Shown: in pieces, positions 1-10,166 of the stretch
How positions within the stretch are numbered: the first letter of the stretch is position 1
Layout of the letters: each line of letters opens with the position of its first letter
Assembly: GCA_000818945.1 (NCBI GenBank)
Contig: KN805415.1
Location: forward strand, 124,275-188,274
Source of the DNA: Schizochytrium sp. CCTCC M209059
Lineage: Eukaryota; Sar; Bigyra; Thraustochytrida; Thraustochytriidae
Length of the DNA: 64,000 nucleotides
Direction of reading: 5' to 3'
Made by a program: the position numbers and the translations under genes
Notes under the pieces: generated by a model
The model's input: only the letters and a program-made list of their open reading frames with translations
Told to the model about the DNA's origin: nothing
Database searches by the model: none

Positions 1-473
1 CGAGCTCAGTTGACTCGGACTGTGACCGCGGCTCTTATATGGGTCCCTTTTTATCTACTTAGGTCTTTTACCCCCAAAATACCCCCTCTGTGCGGGGAAC
101 GATCCTCCCCACTATACCCCCCTCAACGCTGGCCGGAAGCATTCTCTAGGGGGGGCACAGAGAACCAAAGCGCAGGGGGCTCTGCGCCAAGGGATTCCCG
201 ACTTGCGGGGGCGGGGGCCGCAAGTGCAGAATGGGCGGCGCAAGCGGGGAATGGGCGGCGCAAGTGCAGAATCTTTTGCGCGGCGCAGAGCGCGAAGGCG
301 GCGCAGAGCAGCGCAGAGCAGAGCGAGCGAGCGAGCGAGCGCCCGCAACGCGCGCACGGAGAGCGGAGGCGCGGTCGCGTCGCGCAGGGAAAGGGAGCGG
401 AGGCCGCACGGCCGCGAGCAGACGCGCCGGGCAGCGCTAAGGCCGGAGAGCGAGCGACTCGAGGCGCGCGAAG
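1..473 (+). other. Upstream region / 5' UTR of valyl-tRNA synthetase
   Basis: No credible gene is seen here. The open frames that cross it on both strands are low-complexity, Arg/Ala/Ser-rich translations of GC-rich DNA. The sequence holds purine-rich short repeats (GCGAGCGA-type around 325-345, and GGCGCAAG repeats around 235-270) and leads directly into the ATG at 474. It probably contains the promoter and leader of the synthetase gene, but I recognise no TATA element or other named site. Confidence 0.5.
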
Positions 474-3400
474 ATGGCGGACGGCGATGTGGCCAAGCTC
501 AAGGAGGAGCACAAGGCGACGCTCGACGAGCTCGCGGCCGCGAGCGAGAAGCTCAAGGAGCTCAAGGAGCAGGGCGTCAAGGGGGAAGAGGTGAACAAGC
601 TGACGGACAGCCTGGTGAAACTGAAGGATGCTCTCCCCGTGGAGCTCTTGTCCGAGAAGGACCAGAAGAAGCGCCTCAAGAAAATGGCCGCCGAGGCGAG
701 GAAAAAGGAAGCCCGCGAGAAGGCCGCCGCCAAGGCCGCTGCAGGTGGCGGTGAGGGTAAGAAGAAGAAGAAGAAGAACCCGGACACCTCTGGCACAGTC
801 TTTGTGAACAAAACCCCCAAGGGCGAGAAGAAGGATATGACGGGCGAAATGAGCGCGGCCTACGAGCCCCCCGCCGTTGAGGCTGCATGGGATGCTTGGT
901 GGGAGCAGAGTGGCTTTTACACTGCGGACAGCGAGGCCGCCGCCGCTGTCGGGCCCGAAGACAAGTTTGTCATTGTCATCCCGCCCCCCAACGTGACGGG
1001 CAGCCTGCACATTGGCCACGCCTTGACGAGCTCCATCCAGGACGCCCTCTGCCGCTGGCACCGCATGACGGGCAAGCACGTGCTCTGGCTGCCCGGCACC
1101 GACCATGCTGGTATCGCCACGCAGGCCGTCGTTGAAAAGAAGATTATGCGCGAGGCAAACCAGACGCGCCACGATCTCGGCCGCGAAAAGTTCCTCGAAA
1201 AGGTCTGGGAGTGGAAGGAGAAGAACGGCGCACACATTCTCAACCAGTTGCGCATTCTCGGCGCCAGTGTCGACCACTCGCGCACCGTCTTTACCATGGA
1301 CGACGACCGTAGCCGGTGCGTGACGGAGGCTTTTGTGCGCATGCACGAGGACGGCCTCATCTACCGTGACACTCGTCTCGTGAACTGGAGCCATGCGCTC
1401 TGCACGGCGCTTTCGGATATTGAGGTCGACCACATTGATCTGCCGGGCCGCACACTCCGCAAGGTCAAGGGTCACGACCCCAACAAGGAGTACGAGTTTG
1501 GCACGCTGACTTCCTTTGCCTACAAGATTGCCGCCGACGACGGGTCTGGTCCGGCCAGCGACGTTGCTGACGCCGAGGAGATTGTCGTGGCCACGACGCG
1601 TCTCGAGACCATGCTCGGTGATACCGCTGTCGCCGTGCACCCGAAGGACCCGCGCTACGCGCACCTTCACGGTAAAAAGGTCTGGCATCCGTTCCGCAAG
1701 TGCGCCATCCCTATTGTCACGGACGACGTTCTGGTCGACATGGACTTTGGAACGGCTGCTGTCAAGATCACGCCGGCACATGACCCGAACGATTTTGCCT
1801 GCGGTCGTCGCCATGGCCTCGAGGAGATCTCTCTTCTCAACGACGACGGCTCCATCAATGGCGTCTGCGGCGCTCCGTTTGAGGGCCTCATGCGCTACGA
1901 TGCGCGCATCCTCGTCGAGGAGGAGCTCAAGAAGCTCGGTCTCTTTCGCGAGAAGAACTCGCATGCCATGCAGATTCCCATTTGCAGCCGCTCAGGCGAT
2001 GTCATCGAGCCTCGCCTCAAGCCGCAGTGGTGGGTCAGCTGCAAGGGCATGGCCGACGAGGCCGTCGCCAAGGTCCGCTCCAAGGAGCTTCGCCTCATTC
2101 CCGAGTCTTCGGAGAACACCTGGTTCTATTGGCTCGAAAACATCCAGGATTGGTGCGTGAGCCGTCAGCTGTGGTGGGGCCACCGCATCCCGGCCTACAA
2201 GGTTGTCTCGGCGCTCCCCGAAGGCGTCACGGGCGAGAAGTGGTACGTTGGCCGCAACGAGGACGAGGCGCGCGAGCAGGCCGCCAAGGACCTCGGCGTC
2301 GACGCCGGCACGATCGAGCTCGAGCAGGACCCGGACGTTCTGGACACCTGGTTCTCCTCGGGTCTCTTTCCCTTTAGCACGATGGGCTGGATTGGCGAGA
2401 CCGAGGCGGCCGCTAAGGACTTTGAGGCGTTTTTCCCGGGCACCATGCTCGAGACGGGCCACGACATCATCTTCTTTTGGGTGGCACGCATGGTCATGAT
2501 GAGCTTGCAGCTGCAAAAGAAGCTTCCCTTCTTTGAAGTGTTTCTGCACTCGATGGTGCGTGACAAGTTTGGCCGCAAGATGTCCAAGAGTCTTGGCAAC
2601 GTGGTGTCGCCCGAGCAGGTCATCGACGGCATCTCGCTCGCCGAGATGCACGCTGCGCTCGAGGCCAACACCAATCTGCCCCCGAACGAGGTTGAGCGCG
2701 CCAAGGAAGGCCAGCAGCTGGCGTACCCGGATGGCATCCCGCAGTGCGGCGCCGACGCCTTGCGCTTTGGTCTTCTTACGTACACGGGCGGCACGGGCTC
2801 CTCGCGCGACGTCAACCTTGACATCAACCTTGTCGCCTCGCACCGCCGCTTCTGCAACAAGATCTGGCAGGCCACCAAGTTCTGCATGATGAACCTTGGC
2901 GAAGGCTTTGCGCCCGAGGCAGACTTTCTTGAGCAGGCTGCCGATGGCAAGCTTGCGCTCGCCATGCGTGACCGCTGGATTCTCAGCTCGCTGAGCCACG
3001 CCTGCCTGGAGGCCAACGCCGCCTTTGCCGACTACAACTTTTCCAAGGTTACCGATATTGTGCACGAGTTCTTTTACGAGCGCCTCTGCGACGTCTATGT
3101 CGAGGTTCTCAAGCCTGTCATGCGCGCCGCGGAGGGCGACAACGCCTCGTCGGAGGACATCCAGGCGCGCCACCTCGCTCGCAATGCTCTTTGGTGGTGC
3201 CTCGACGTGTCGATGCGCCTCATGCACCCGCTCATGCCCTTTGTCACGGAGGAGCTCTGGCAGCGTCTCCCCGGCCGCCCCGCTGGCGCACCGCCGAGTA
3301 TTATGATCGCGCACTACCCCGCCTCTGACGTCTTTGACAAGCACAAGGCGCAGGAGGGTGTCGAGGCCGAGACGAAGGCGCTCCGTAACCTCGCAGACAA

Positions 3401-3908
3401 GGAGGCTGACACGACGTTTGAGATTCTCAACCCGCTCGCCTCCTCGATGCGTTCTTTGGCCGCTGACTTCAAGGTCCAGCAGAGCAAGAACCTCATTTAC
3501 CACCTCAAGGCGACCTCTTCGGCCTCGCGCGAACTTGTCGCCAGCTGCACGAGCGACCTCTCTGTGCTTTCCAAGGCCAAGGAGATTCACGTCTTGGCCG
3601 GGGATGCCTCGGAGCTGCCCGTTGGCAGCGCGGCGCGCATCCACGACGCCGAGCTGCAGATCTTTTTGGAGCTCAAGGGCGTCGTGGACCCGGCCAAGGA
3701 GATTGAGAAGATTGGCAAGAACCGTACCAAGCTCACCAAGCAGCTCGAGTCTGTCAAGAGCCGCGTCGATAGCGAGCATTTTCACAAGATGAACGCCGAC
3801 GCACAGGAGAAGGACCGCTCTACGCTCGCCGGTCTGGAGACCCAGCTTCAGGGTCTCGACGAGCAGGAGGCCATGTTCAAGAAGATGGCCGAGGACTTTC
3901 AAAAGTAA
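474..3908 (+). CDS. Valyl-tRNA synthetase (class I), with WHEP-like N-terminal extension
   Basis: Charges tRNA-Val with valine. The protein is 1144 aa from the ATG at 474. Residues 8-54 form a charged helical hairpin resembling a WHEP-TRS RNA-binding domain, followed by a Lys-rich linker (to about 120). The catalytic Rossmann core has HIGH at residues 179-182 (context GSLHIGHAL) and KMSKS at 702-706, with the editing (CP1) region between. Next come the anticodon-binding domain and a C-terminal coiled-coil arm typical of ValRS. The editing and anticodon regions read as full length, so it should be functional. The protein ends FQK-stop, but this TAA lies inside a GTAAGT splice-donor sequence, and a 21-residue alternative C-terminus is possible (see the optional intron at 3905-3993). 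No mitochondrial presequence precedes this Met. Whether one gene serves both cytosol and mitochondrion cannot be seen. Confidence 0.97.
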   Translation: MADGDVAKLKEEHKATLDELAAASEKLKELKEQGVKGEEVNKLTDSLVKLKDALPVELLSEKDQKKRLKKMAAEARKKEAREKAAAKAAAGGGEGKKKKKKNPDTSGTVFVNKTPKGEKKDMTGEMSAAYEPPAVEAAWDAWWEQSGFYTADSEAAAAVGPEDKFVIVIPPPNVTGSLHIGHALTSSIQDALCRWHRMTGKHVLWLPGTDHAGIATQAVVEKKIMREANQTRHDLGREKFLEKVWEWKEKNGAHILNQLRILGASVDHSRTVFTMDDDRSRCVTEAFVRMHEDGLIYRDTRLVNWSHALCTALSDIEVDHIDLPGRTLRKVKGHDPNKEYEFGTLTSFAYKIAADDGSGPASDVADAEEIVVATTRLETMLGDTAVAVHPKDPRYAHLHGKKVWHPFRKCAIPIVTDDVLVDMDFGTAAVKITPAHDPNDFACGRRHGLEEISLLNDDGSINGVCGAPFEGLMRYDARILVEEELKKLGLFREKNSHAMQIPICSRSGDVIEPRLKPQWWVSCKGMADEAVAKVRSKELRLIPESSENTWFYWLENIQDWCVSRQLWWGHRIPAYKVVSALPEGVTGEKWYVGRNEDEAREQAAKDLGVDAGTIELEQDPDVLDTWFSSGLFPFSTMGWIGETEAAAKDFEAFFPGTMLETGHDIIFFWVARMVMMSLQLQKKLPFFEVFLHSMVRDKFGRKMSKSLGNVVSPEQVIDGISLAEMHAALEANTNLPPNEVERAKEGQQLAYPDGIPQCGADALRFGLLTYTGGTGSSRDVNLDINLVASHRRFCNKIWQATKFCMMNLGEGFAPEADFLEQAADGKLALAMRDRWILSSLSHACLEANAAFADYNFSKVTDIVHEFFYERLCDVYVEVLKPVMRAAEGDNASSEDIQARHLARNALWWCLDVSMRLMHPLMPFVTEELWQRLPGRPAGAPPSIMIAHYPASDVFDKHKAQEGVEAETKALRNLADKEADTTFEILNPLASSMRSLAADFKVQQSKNLIYHLKATSSASRELVASCTSDLSVLSKAKEIHVLAGDASELPVGSAARIHDAELQIFLELKGVVDPAKEIEKIGKNRTKLTKQLESVKSRVDSEHFHKMNADAQEKDRSTLAGLETQLQGLDEQEAMFKKMAEDFQK

Positions 3909-3993
3909 GTAAACGCCGATTTGTTTTCTTGTTTTCTTGTTGTTGTTTTTTTCCTTTTTTTATTATGCGTTATTCTTTGAATTGATGATGCAG
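3905..3993 (+). other. Optional intron over the ValRS stop codon
   Basis: A consensus donor GTAAGT begins at 3905. A long T-rich tract, a TGAATTGAT branch-like stretch and an acceptor TGCAG at 3989-3993 follow. If the 89 bp are removed, the Lys codon is rebuilt (AA + G) and the frame continues for 21 more codons, beginning PAASSSKAVK, to a TGA at 4058-4060. If the intron is retained, TAA at 3906-3908 ends the protein. The splice elements and open frame are visible; whether splicing happens is inference. Confidence 0.6.
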
Positions 3994-4179
3994 GCCAGCA
4001 GCATCCTCATCAAAAGCGGTGAAGTCCAGTGCTAAGGTTGTTGGGGTGAGAGCAACATGAGCAAAAGGAAGAACAAAAAATAAAAAGCAAACCAGAAAAG
4101 AAAAGAAGAAGCAAGGAGAGGATGTAAAAAGGGCAATATCAGTCGGAGCAGAGAAAAAGAAAAGAAAACAAACGCTAGT

Positions 4180-4869
4180 CTATTCTGACTCGACGTAGGT
4201 GCGCTTCAATACGTTGTCCGAGGAGGTGTCGCCCTCAAACTCCCGTGTGTCCGGTACCTCGCGAGGCGGGTATGGGATAATCTCGCCAGAGCGCACCGAC
4301 ACGCGGACCTTGCTTCCGTCTGCGAGGAAGCCAAAGCGCACGCGAGTGGGCATGCCAGTCTTGGGGTCGACATGGCTGACGTTCGAGTACGAGATCGGTG
4401 CCGGGTCGTGTGTCTCGACAGTGTCGAGGGTGGCCTCGTCGAGGCGCTCCTGCCTGCGGATGTTGACGTTCTCCACGATGACGGCCTCCTCGTTCTTGAG
4501 CAGCTTGATCACGCGGCCAGTCTTGCCGCGCTCGAGGCCGTCCCTAACGACGACCATATCGCCCACGACGATGCGCCACTTGCGCTTCTGCTTGAGGATC
4601 TCGGCCTTGGGCTTTTTCTGGTTGGCCTTGATTTTCTTCTTGCGCAGCCTCGACAGCTCCTCGCGCTCCAGCCGCGCGGCCCTCTTCTCCTCGGGCGACT
4701 GCCACTTGGGCGCCGCCGTCCGCGCGATGCCGCGCGTCTGCAGCGCCGCCGCCGCCAGCGGCGCCCGCGCCGCCTCCCGCGCCAGCAGCGGCCGCGCGCG
4801 AGGCTTCTTTCTGCTGCGCTCTTTCTCGCGTTGTGTTCTGCCGCAACCAGAATATATTTTCTTGGCTGC
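4180..4869 (-). CDS. Mitochondrial large-subunit ribosomal protein uL24m-like (KOW domain), 5' end unresolved
   Basis: The C-terminal ~190 residues match the uL24 family. A KOW motif (around WRIVVGDMVVVRDG followed by GKTGRVIKLLKNEEAVIVENV) is preceded by a basic stretch. It is followed by the mitochondrial-type extension in which conserved NVSHVDP and PTRVRFGFLADGSKVRVS segments appear. The role is assembly of the mitochondrial large ribosomal subunit at the exit-tunnel side. The upstream segment (LLAREAARAPLAAAALQTRG) looks like a mitochondrial targeting peptide. The frame has no ATG upstream of the Met in the KOW motif until a stop just beyond 5256. The true start must come from an upstream exon or a non-AUG codon, for example the tandem CTG at 4783-4788. 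The high-coordinate end given here is the AG at 4870-4871, a possible phase-0 acceptor, and is only a placeholder. It is divergent from the gene starting at 5961. Confidence 0.75.
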   Translation of the reverse strand, partial: AAKKIYSGCGRTQREKERSRKKPRARPLLAREAARAPLAAAALQTRGIARTAAPKWQSPEEKRAARLEREELSRLRKKKIKANQKKPKAEILKQKRKWRIVVGDMVVVRDGLERGKTGRVIKLLKNEEAVIVENVNIRRQERLDEATLDTVETHDPAPISYSNVSHVDPKTGMPTRVRFGFLADGSKVRVSVRSGEIIPYPPREVPDTREFEGDTSSDNVLKRTYVESE

Positions 4870-5960
4870 CTGCAATGCGCGGCTTTGGCGGCGCGTCCGC
4901 GGGAGAAGCGGGCCGCGGGCGGGGGCGCCTGCGCGGGCGGGCTTTCTTCCCTTTCTTTCTTTCCTTCTTTCTTGTATAGGCCTGGGCAGCGAGACGCGAC
5001 TCGTGGACGCCGCGAGAGCGCGTTCTGTTTTCTCTTTTCGCGGGAGACGGCGCAGGAGAGCGAGCTGGAGAAGGAAGGCTGCTTGCGGAGGGGAAATGGG
5101 ACGACGTGGAGGGAGGAGGGACGGTTTTCGAGAGGAATGGGGAGGTGGAGGAGGACAAGGTGGAGGAGCTGGATGCGGATGTAGCGCGCGGATGCAGGGA
5201 TGTGGAATGCACTTTGCTGGACGACAAGTTGTCTGAGAGAGGTCGAGGGCGGGCACGGCATGAGGGCTTTAGCTTGTGGTCCGAGATTGGCTTGAGCACG
5301 TCTGTCCCGCCGATCGTCGGAGGCTTGCATGCATCGCAGACTACTTCTTGGCATGAGATTACGGGAAAGTCGAAACTTTCATCACCACGGTTCGAATTGT
5401 CATGTCAGTCTCACGAACATGCGAACGCGGTTGAAATTTGGGGAAACGTCTCAGACGCGAAGCAAAGCAAAGAAGAAGTTGCCCTCATGATACTACGCCG
5501 AATCCGTCCTTCTCTCTCTGTTCGCATGACGATGGTGATGCCGTTTGCGAAAGAGCAAAATTAGACGGCCGGTTCTTCCATGTGCCAGAAACCTACTCCG
5601 ATGACATACATAGCGTCTTTGCGTGCTGGGCATCTCAATCTTGGCGTGAAACATATCGGTATTGCTATTGGTGTACGTGGTCTCGTTCTTTTAGATTACC
5701 CACATAAAACAATGTCCGTTGAACTAGTACCACGGTCGGTAGAAATACTAGTAGTTCGAACAGTCAAAGGCGTGCTCACTCTTGCGCGAGATCGAGCGTG
5801 ACGCAACCAAAGCGAGCGAGAGGCGGGAAGCCAAGTTTTGCTGAGCGCGCGTGAGCGCCTGCCGCGCGCTGTTTGTCGTCGGCGCATCGTGGGCCGCGTT
5901 GCACAAACATACGTACACACTCATACATACATACAAACAAACATACATTCAACCATCGGG
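4870..5960. other. Intergenic region between divergent uL24m-like and CFAP337-like genes
   Basis: This holds the upstream region of both flanking genes. The part nearest uL24m is pyrimidine-rich on the minus strand and has a TATA-like CTATACAAG near 4975. An unresolved first exon of uL24m may lie here. Near 5905-5950 there is a CATA/CAAA-type repeat (ACATACATACAAAC) just before the ATG at 5961. I see no other gene; a GGTTCGAATT at about 5388 lacks a tRNA context. Confidence 0.4.
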
Positions 5961-8900
5961 ATGAAAAAGTCTGTCCACTTTAACAGGTCAGAGATCGACC
6001 TCGACAGCCTGCGCAAGCTCAAGGACCTTTTTGGCAAGGATGGCGAGCTGGACCAGGATGCCTTTGTTGAAGCGTTCGGGGAAATCCTTGGAAATAATCT
6101 CACAGAGCTGCAACTTACGCATTTGTTCATGAAGATCGACGCCAATTCCGACGGAAGCGTTGACTGGGACGAATTCACCAACTACATGTTCCTCGAGAAT
6201 CAAGATGTTGCAGACGATAGCGAACCTGGCGTCAAACAAGAAGACGACCCTGGCGCGCAATTTTTCCCAGCAACGTACGATATCTTTGAGCTCAACAACG
6301 GTGTCAAGAAGTTCCACAAAGACCAAGTCGCAAAGGTGCTCTATCTTGACAAGACAAACCAGCTCTTAAGCGCAAGCCAGGACGGCATGGTACGATTTTG
6401 GCACCCGACTACGCTTGTCCATCAGAGCGGTTTCCATACGGGCGCTTTGCAGCCAAATTCAGCCATGGCTGTTCGCGGTACGCAAACGTTTGAGCGCAAC
6501 TGGATCACAGACACGTGTTACATGTCGCGTAGCAACAAATTAGCTGTGAGCAGCATCGACTCTGGCGTCGCTCTGTATGATCTACAGACGGAGAGTCGCA
6601 AACTTGTGGGCCGCATTCCCTTGGAGCGTTTTCGGCACGCAGCACCTCTTTGTCTTGGATATCATTACGAAGCAGCAAGTCATCGCGAGCTATTGCAAAT
6701 CGGTGACGACGGAGGCGCAGTCTACGTGTACCCATTACGAGAGCGTCTCTGGAGCTTTGACAACCAAGGGTACGAGCGCTCGAGCAAGCGACCATTAAAA
6801 GTCAGCGGGAACCATGAAGATGCTGGCCACGACGGCGATGATGGCATTGGCGCCGGCGCTGGAGGGACAGACGCTGAAGACGGCGATCAAGATGACGATC
6901 AAGAAGATGCAGAAGAGGGGGCTGCTTTGCGGAGCGTGCGCGGGGGCGCAGGCACCGCCGCAGGGGCCTCCAAATTGTCTACATCCCGCATTGTCTTTAG
7001 ACGGCATACGGACCACGTGACACAAGTCGACTACGTGGGCGGGCTAAGTTCGCTCGTTACGTGCTCCTTGGACGCCACTGTCAACGTCTTTGATCTCGAG
7101 CGCGCTCGTCTTAAACGTACATTTACACAACATAAAAAAGCAGTGTACTCGTTCACGTGGTGCGCCGGCTCCAAGGTGATTGCTTCAAGTGGATTGGAGC
7201 GCCACATTGTGCTTTGGAGCCCATACTCGCGCCGTAGCGTGGCTTCGCTCTACGGGCACACATCAAGCGTCATCAAAGTGGAGGTCAATGACGATAACAA
7301 TCAGCTTCTTTCACTGAGTTTGGACAACACCGTCAAGATCTGGGACATTCGCAACCACAAGTGCGTCCAGACAATTGGCATTGGTATGGCCTCAAGTCGT
7401 GCGCAGCAGCGCGAGTCCGCGGGCCAGCCCTCTGTGACCTGCATGACATATGTGCGAAAACACAAGTCCTTAATTGCGGCCTCGAACAAGCTCAAAATCT
7501 TTCCTCTGCGTCCACCGTCGGAGACGTCGCTCCGCACGCACAATCGACCCGTAGTGGCTGCACTTTACAACTCCAATTTTCATCAAGTTGTCAGTGTTGA
7601 CGAACAGAGCAACTTGCGCATTTGGAATGTGGAAACTGGCGAGGTGAACTCACGCTTCCAGCTCCGCACAAAGCGTCCGGACGATTCTCTCGATCAGGGC
7701 GCGAGCCGATTTGCCGCGGCGGCAGCGAGCAACTCGACACTTACGGCTGCTGCGGCCGGTCTTAGCACAGAGAATAATGGGTTTGACGGTGACGAAAATG
7801 CAGCCAACGAGCCCGTTGATGCGCTCAAAGCTGCCAAAGAAATCTCTCTCTCAATGCAGGAGGGCGATGACGCAAACCTTCTCTTGCAGACTGGCGGCAG
7901 CAGCGACGATGGTGTCACGGCGCTTTGCTTTGATGACGGGGGCAGACGCGTCATTACAGGCTCCCACGATGGCCAAAGTCTACGCATTTGGAACTTCAGC
8001 AATGGCTGCTTGCTAAAGACGCTGCTCAAAGTTCCCGAAGGCAGCGAAGGCGAGGCCGATGACGACGATATGGAAGAGACTCTCGGGCATCATCAATCGA
8101 CTTCGCATGCCGAGGTGACTCAAATTGTCTACGTCGTCAACGTGCTACCTCGAATCCCCGGACATCCGACGATCCGGAACAAGTACATTGTTAGCGTCGG
8201 GTGGGACCGGCGTGTCTACGTATGGATGGACGGCATGGGAGCGAGCGATGGAAACGAGCAGGGCTATTGCGTGCGCATGCCAGAAAAGGACGAAGATCTT
8301 GACAAGGGTCATCGCGACGACATCACTGCAGTCGTCTATCTGCCGCCTGATACGGTGGCCACGGGCGGACACGATGGACAGGTTATCTTTTGGTGTTTAA
8401 GTTCGGGCAAGGTTACTCGGCGCTTTCGCGAATACGGAGCGCCAGGTGTCGAATCGATGCAATTCATCCAGCGTCTCAATATGCTATTGATTGCAGAAAG
8501 TGACGGCAACATTCTTGTCCTCGACGTGCTCACGAGCCAGCTTTCAAGATTGGACATTTTCGCGCACTTTCGCCGCTCGCAGCCAAGGCTTGCAACAGCG
8601 CCCGTGGTCTCGTTTTGCAAAGATGCTTCTAACGACATCCTCGTTGCCGGAGACGAGCGTGGTCGAGTACATGTTTGGGAACTCGCAAGCCGGCCTACGA
8701 ATCAGTCCGGAGAGGATGGGAATCGTGGTGGAGATGCACGCCAAGCGAGAGAGGACGTGGATCTCAACAGCTTATTCGTGCCTTGTGCATGCTGGCAAGC
8801 TCACCAGCAGGGAATACGCTCGCTCGACCATGTGAGTCATGCACGTCTGGCAGAAAGTTTTGTGCTTACTGGCTGCGGAGAGGGGTATGTGAAGATGTGG

Positions 8901-10166
8901 ACGCTCACGGGCCGATTGGTTGGTCAATTCGGGCAAATGGAGCAGTGGTCGACAGATACTGGCTTTCTCGAAACAGAGGCCGAGCGTCGCGCACGTAAAA
9001 AGAGCAACCTTCTTTGCGTAAAGGACATGGTACGTGGCCGAGAGGCCCACTTGCGGCCAGCCGTCCAGGAACAACACTTTAATGCGGTGGCAAGCTTGCA
9101 GGAGAAGGCGACGTTTCGTAAAGTTCCGGGAGCAGGGGAGGTATGGGTCAAACTTGACATCGACATGATTAAGTCTGTGGAAGTTTGTCGCACCTTTACG
9201 GATCCAAGCGGGCGGGTTGGACAAGTGCATCCCAACACCGTGGTTGGTCTCGTCACAATTACGCGACACGATGAGATCACCAATGAGATCAAGGGATACG
9301 ACGGCTTGGAGGCGACCGGCTGCCAAGAAATTGCAATTCCGATGTTGGAGTTTCTCAAGGGCAACGAGTCGGGGACTTGGATCCGCGAAGAAGACTACAC
9401 GGAGCGCATTGGGCGCATTTATCAGGATATAGACGATTCGCAAGCAGAGCCATTCAAGGTCTTGTTTATTCGGTGCTTACGGGAGAAGCGCGAGTGGCTT
9501 GCTGTGGACACCAAATTGCAAAATCATCGACTTGGTTTTGCTACAAAGACAATCGCTGGTCTACGTCCGCCGCGGTCGATTTCCCTCTATTATCAGCGTT
9601 TGGAGCTCATTGAGCACTTGGAGTCGCAAGAGGCGACCCAATGCGCTGCGCGTGCCGAGTCTGACGACGCTGCCGAGGGCCAGCGCGGTGAAGGAGATGA
9701 CTCTTTGAGCTATCAGAGCGGCTCGAGGAAGAGTGACTTCTCCAAGCAGAGCCTGAAGAGTACAGCCAGTACGCAAAGTAAAAGAAGCAACAAGAGTGAC
9801 AGCTTTTGGGGACCGCCTTTAAATGCTGCTGACGCAGAGCGCCGAGCCGTTGCCATGCTCGGAAAGCTTCAAAAGTCGCATGTGCCACGAGCTCCTGCAG
9901 CCGTGCCTTCTTCAATTGCGTCTCGCGTACAGTCGCCACGCACGGCGCGCCGAAGGCTACGATTGCGCGGAGGTGTCCAAGAGACGGAGAAACCCGCAAT
10001 CGACATGCGGCAGCGTGTGCACGAGATTGCCGATATTCCCATGGATTTTGGTCAGCTTCGCGCGGCCTTGTCAATTGCAGGCGCGATCAATGGTGATCAC
10101 GACCGAAGTGATGGCCACCAAACGCGCAGAAGAAGCTTTGGTCATCCATCACAGACGCGAAGGTGA
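5961..10166 (+). CDS. EF-hand plus WD40-repeat ciliary protein, CFAP337/WDR49-like
   Basis: A 1401-aa protein from the ATG at 5961; the frame is open further upstream but has no ATG there. The N-terminus holds EF-hands: a canonical calcium loop at residues 60-71 (DANSDGSVDWDE) and a weaker one before it near residues 25-36. A long series of WD40 repeats forms at least two propellers, with recognisable Trp-Asp-type ends such as VRFWHP, VKIWDIRN, LRIWNVETG, VYVWMDG and VKMWTLTG. Acidic low-complexity loops (about residues 290-330, and Ala-rich near 590) interrupt the propellers. The C-terminal 250 residues are Ser/Arg-rich and unordered-looking. An EF-hand followed by WD40 is the architecture of the CFAP337/WDR49/WDR64 family found on axonemal microtubules, so a calcium-sensitive axonemal role is likely. 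The family call is by architecture and is fairly but not fully secure. Confidence 0.85.
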   Translation: MKKSVHFNRSEIDLDSLRKLKDLFGKDGELDQDAFVEAFGEILGNNLTELQLTHLFMKIDANSDGSVDWDEFTNYMFLENQDVADDSEPGVKQEDDPGAQFFPATYDIFELNNGVKKFHKDQVAKVLYLDKTNQLLSASQDGMVRFWHPTTLVHQSGFHTGALQPNSAMAVRGTQTFERNWITDTCYMSRSNKLAVSSIDSGVALYDLQTESRKLVGRIPLERFRHAAPLCLGYHYEAASHRELLQIGDDGGAVYVYPLRERLWSFDNQGYERSSKRPLKVSGNHEDAGHDGDDGIGAGAGGTDAEDGDQDDDQEDAEEGAALRSVRGGAGTAAGASKLSTSRIVFRRHTDHVTQVDYVGGLSSLVTCSLDATVNVFDLERARLKRTFTQHKKAVYSFTWCAGSKVIASSGLERHIVLWSPYSRRSVASLYGHTSSVIKVEVNDDNNQLLSLSLDNTVKIWDIRNHKCVQTIGIGMASSRAQQRESAGQPSVTCMTYVRKHKSLIAASNKLKIFPLRPPSETSLRTHNRPVVAALYNSNFHQVVSVDEQSNLRIWNVETGEVNSRFQLRTKRPDDSLDQGASRFAAAAASNSTLTAAAAGLSTENNGFDGDENAANEPVDALKAAKEISLSMQEGDDANLLLQTGGSSDDGVTALCFDDGGRRVITGSHDGQSLRIWNFSNGCLLKTLLKVPEGSEGEADDDDMEETLGHHQSTSHAEVTQIVYVVNVLPRIPGHPTIRNKYIVSVGWDRRVYVWMDGMGASDGNEQGYCVRMPEKDEDLDKGHRDDITAVVYLPPDTVATGGHDGQVIFWCLSSGKVTRRFREYGAPGVESMQFIQRLNMLLIAESDGNILVLDVLTSQLSRLDIFAHFRRSQPRLATAPVVSFCKDASNDILVAGDERGRVHVWELASRPTNQSGEDGNRGGDARQAREDVDLNSLFVPCACWQAHQQGIRSLDHVSHARLAESFVLTGCGEGYVKMWTLTGRLVGQFGQMEQWSTDTGFLETEAERRARKKSNLLCVKDMVRGREAHLRPAVQEQHFNAVASLQEKATFRKVPGAGEVWVKLDIDMIKSVEVCRTFTDPSGRVGQVHPNTVVGLVTITRHDEITNEIKGYDGLEATGCQEIAIPMLEFLKGNESGTWIREEDYTERIGRIYQDIDDSQAEPFKVLFIRCLREKREWLAVDTKLQNHRLGFATKTIAGLRPPRSISLYYQRLELIEHLESQEATQCAARAESDDAAEGQRGEGDDSLSYQSGSRKSDFSKQSLKSTASTQSKRSNKSDSFWGPPLNAADAERRAVAMLGKLQKSHVPRAPAAVPSSIASRVQSPRTARRRLRLRGGVQETEKPAIDMRQRVHEIADIPMDFGQLRAALSIAGAINGDHDRSDGHQTRRRSFGHPSQTRR

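Noticed and set aside
123..1964. Minus-strand open frame of 613 codons opposite the ValRS gene
   Set aside because: It is antisense shadow of a GC-rich conserved coding sequence; the ValRS motifs are on the plus strand.
5380..5410. tRNA B-box-like GGTTCGAATT
   Set aside because: No matching T-arm stem, A-box or acceptor stem can be built around it.
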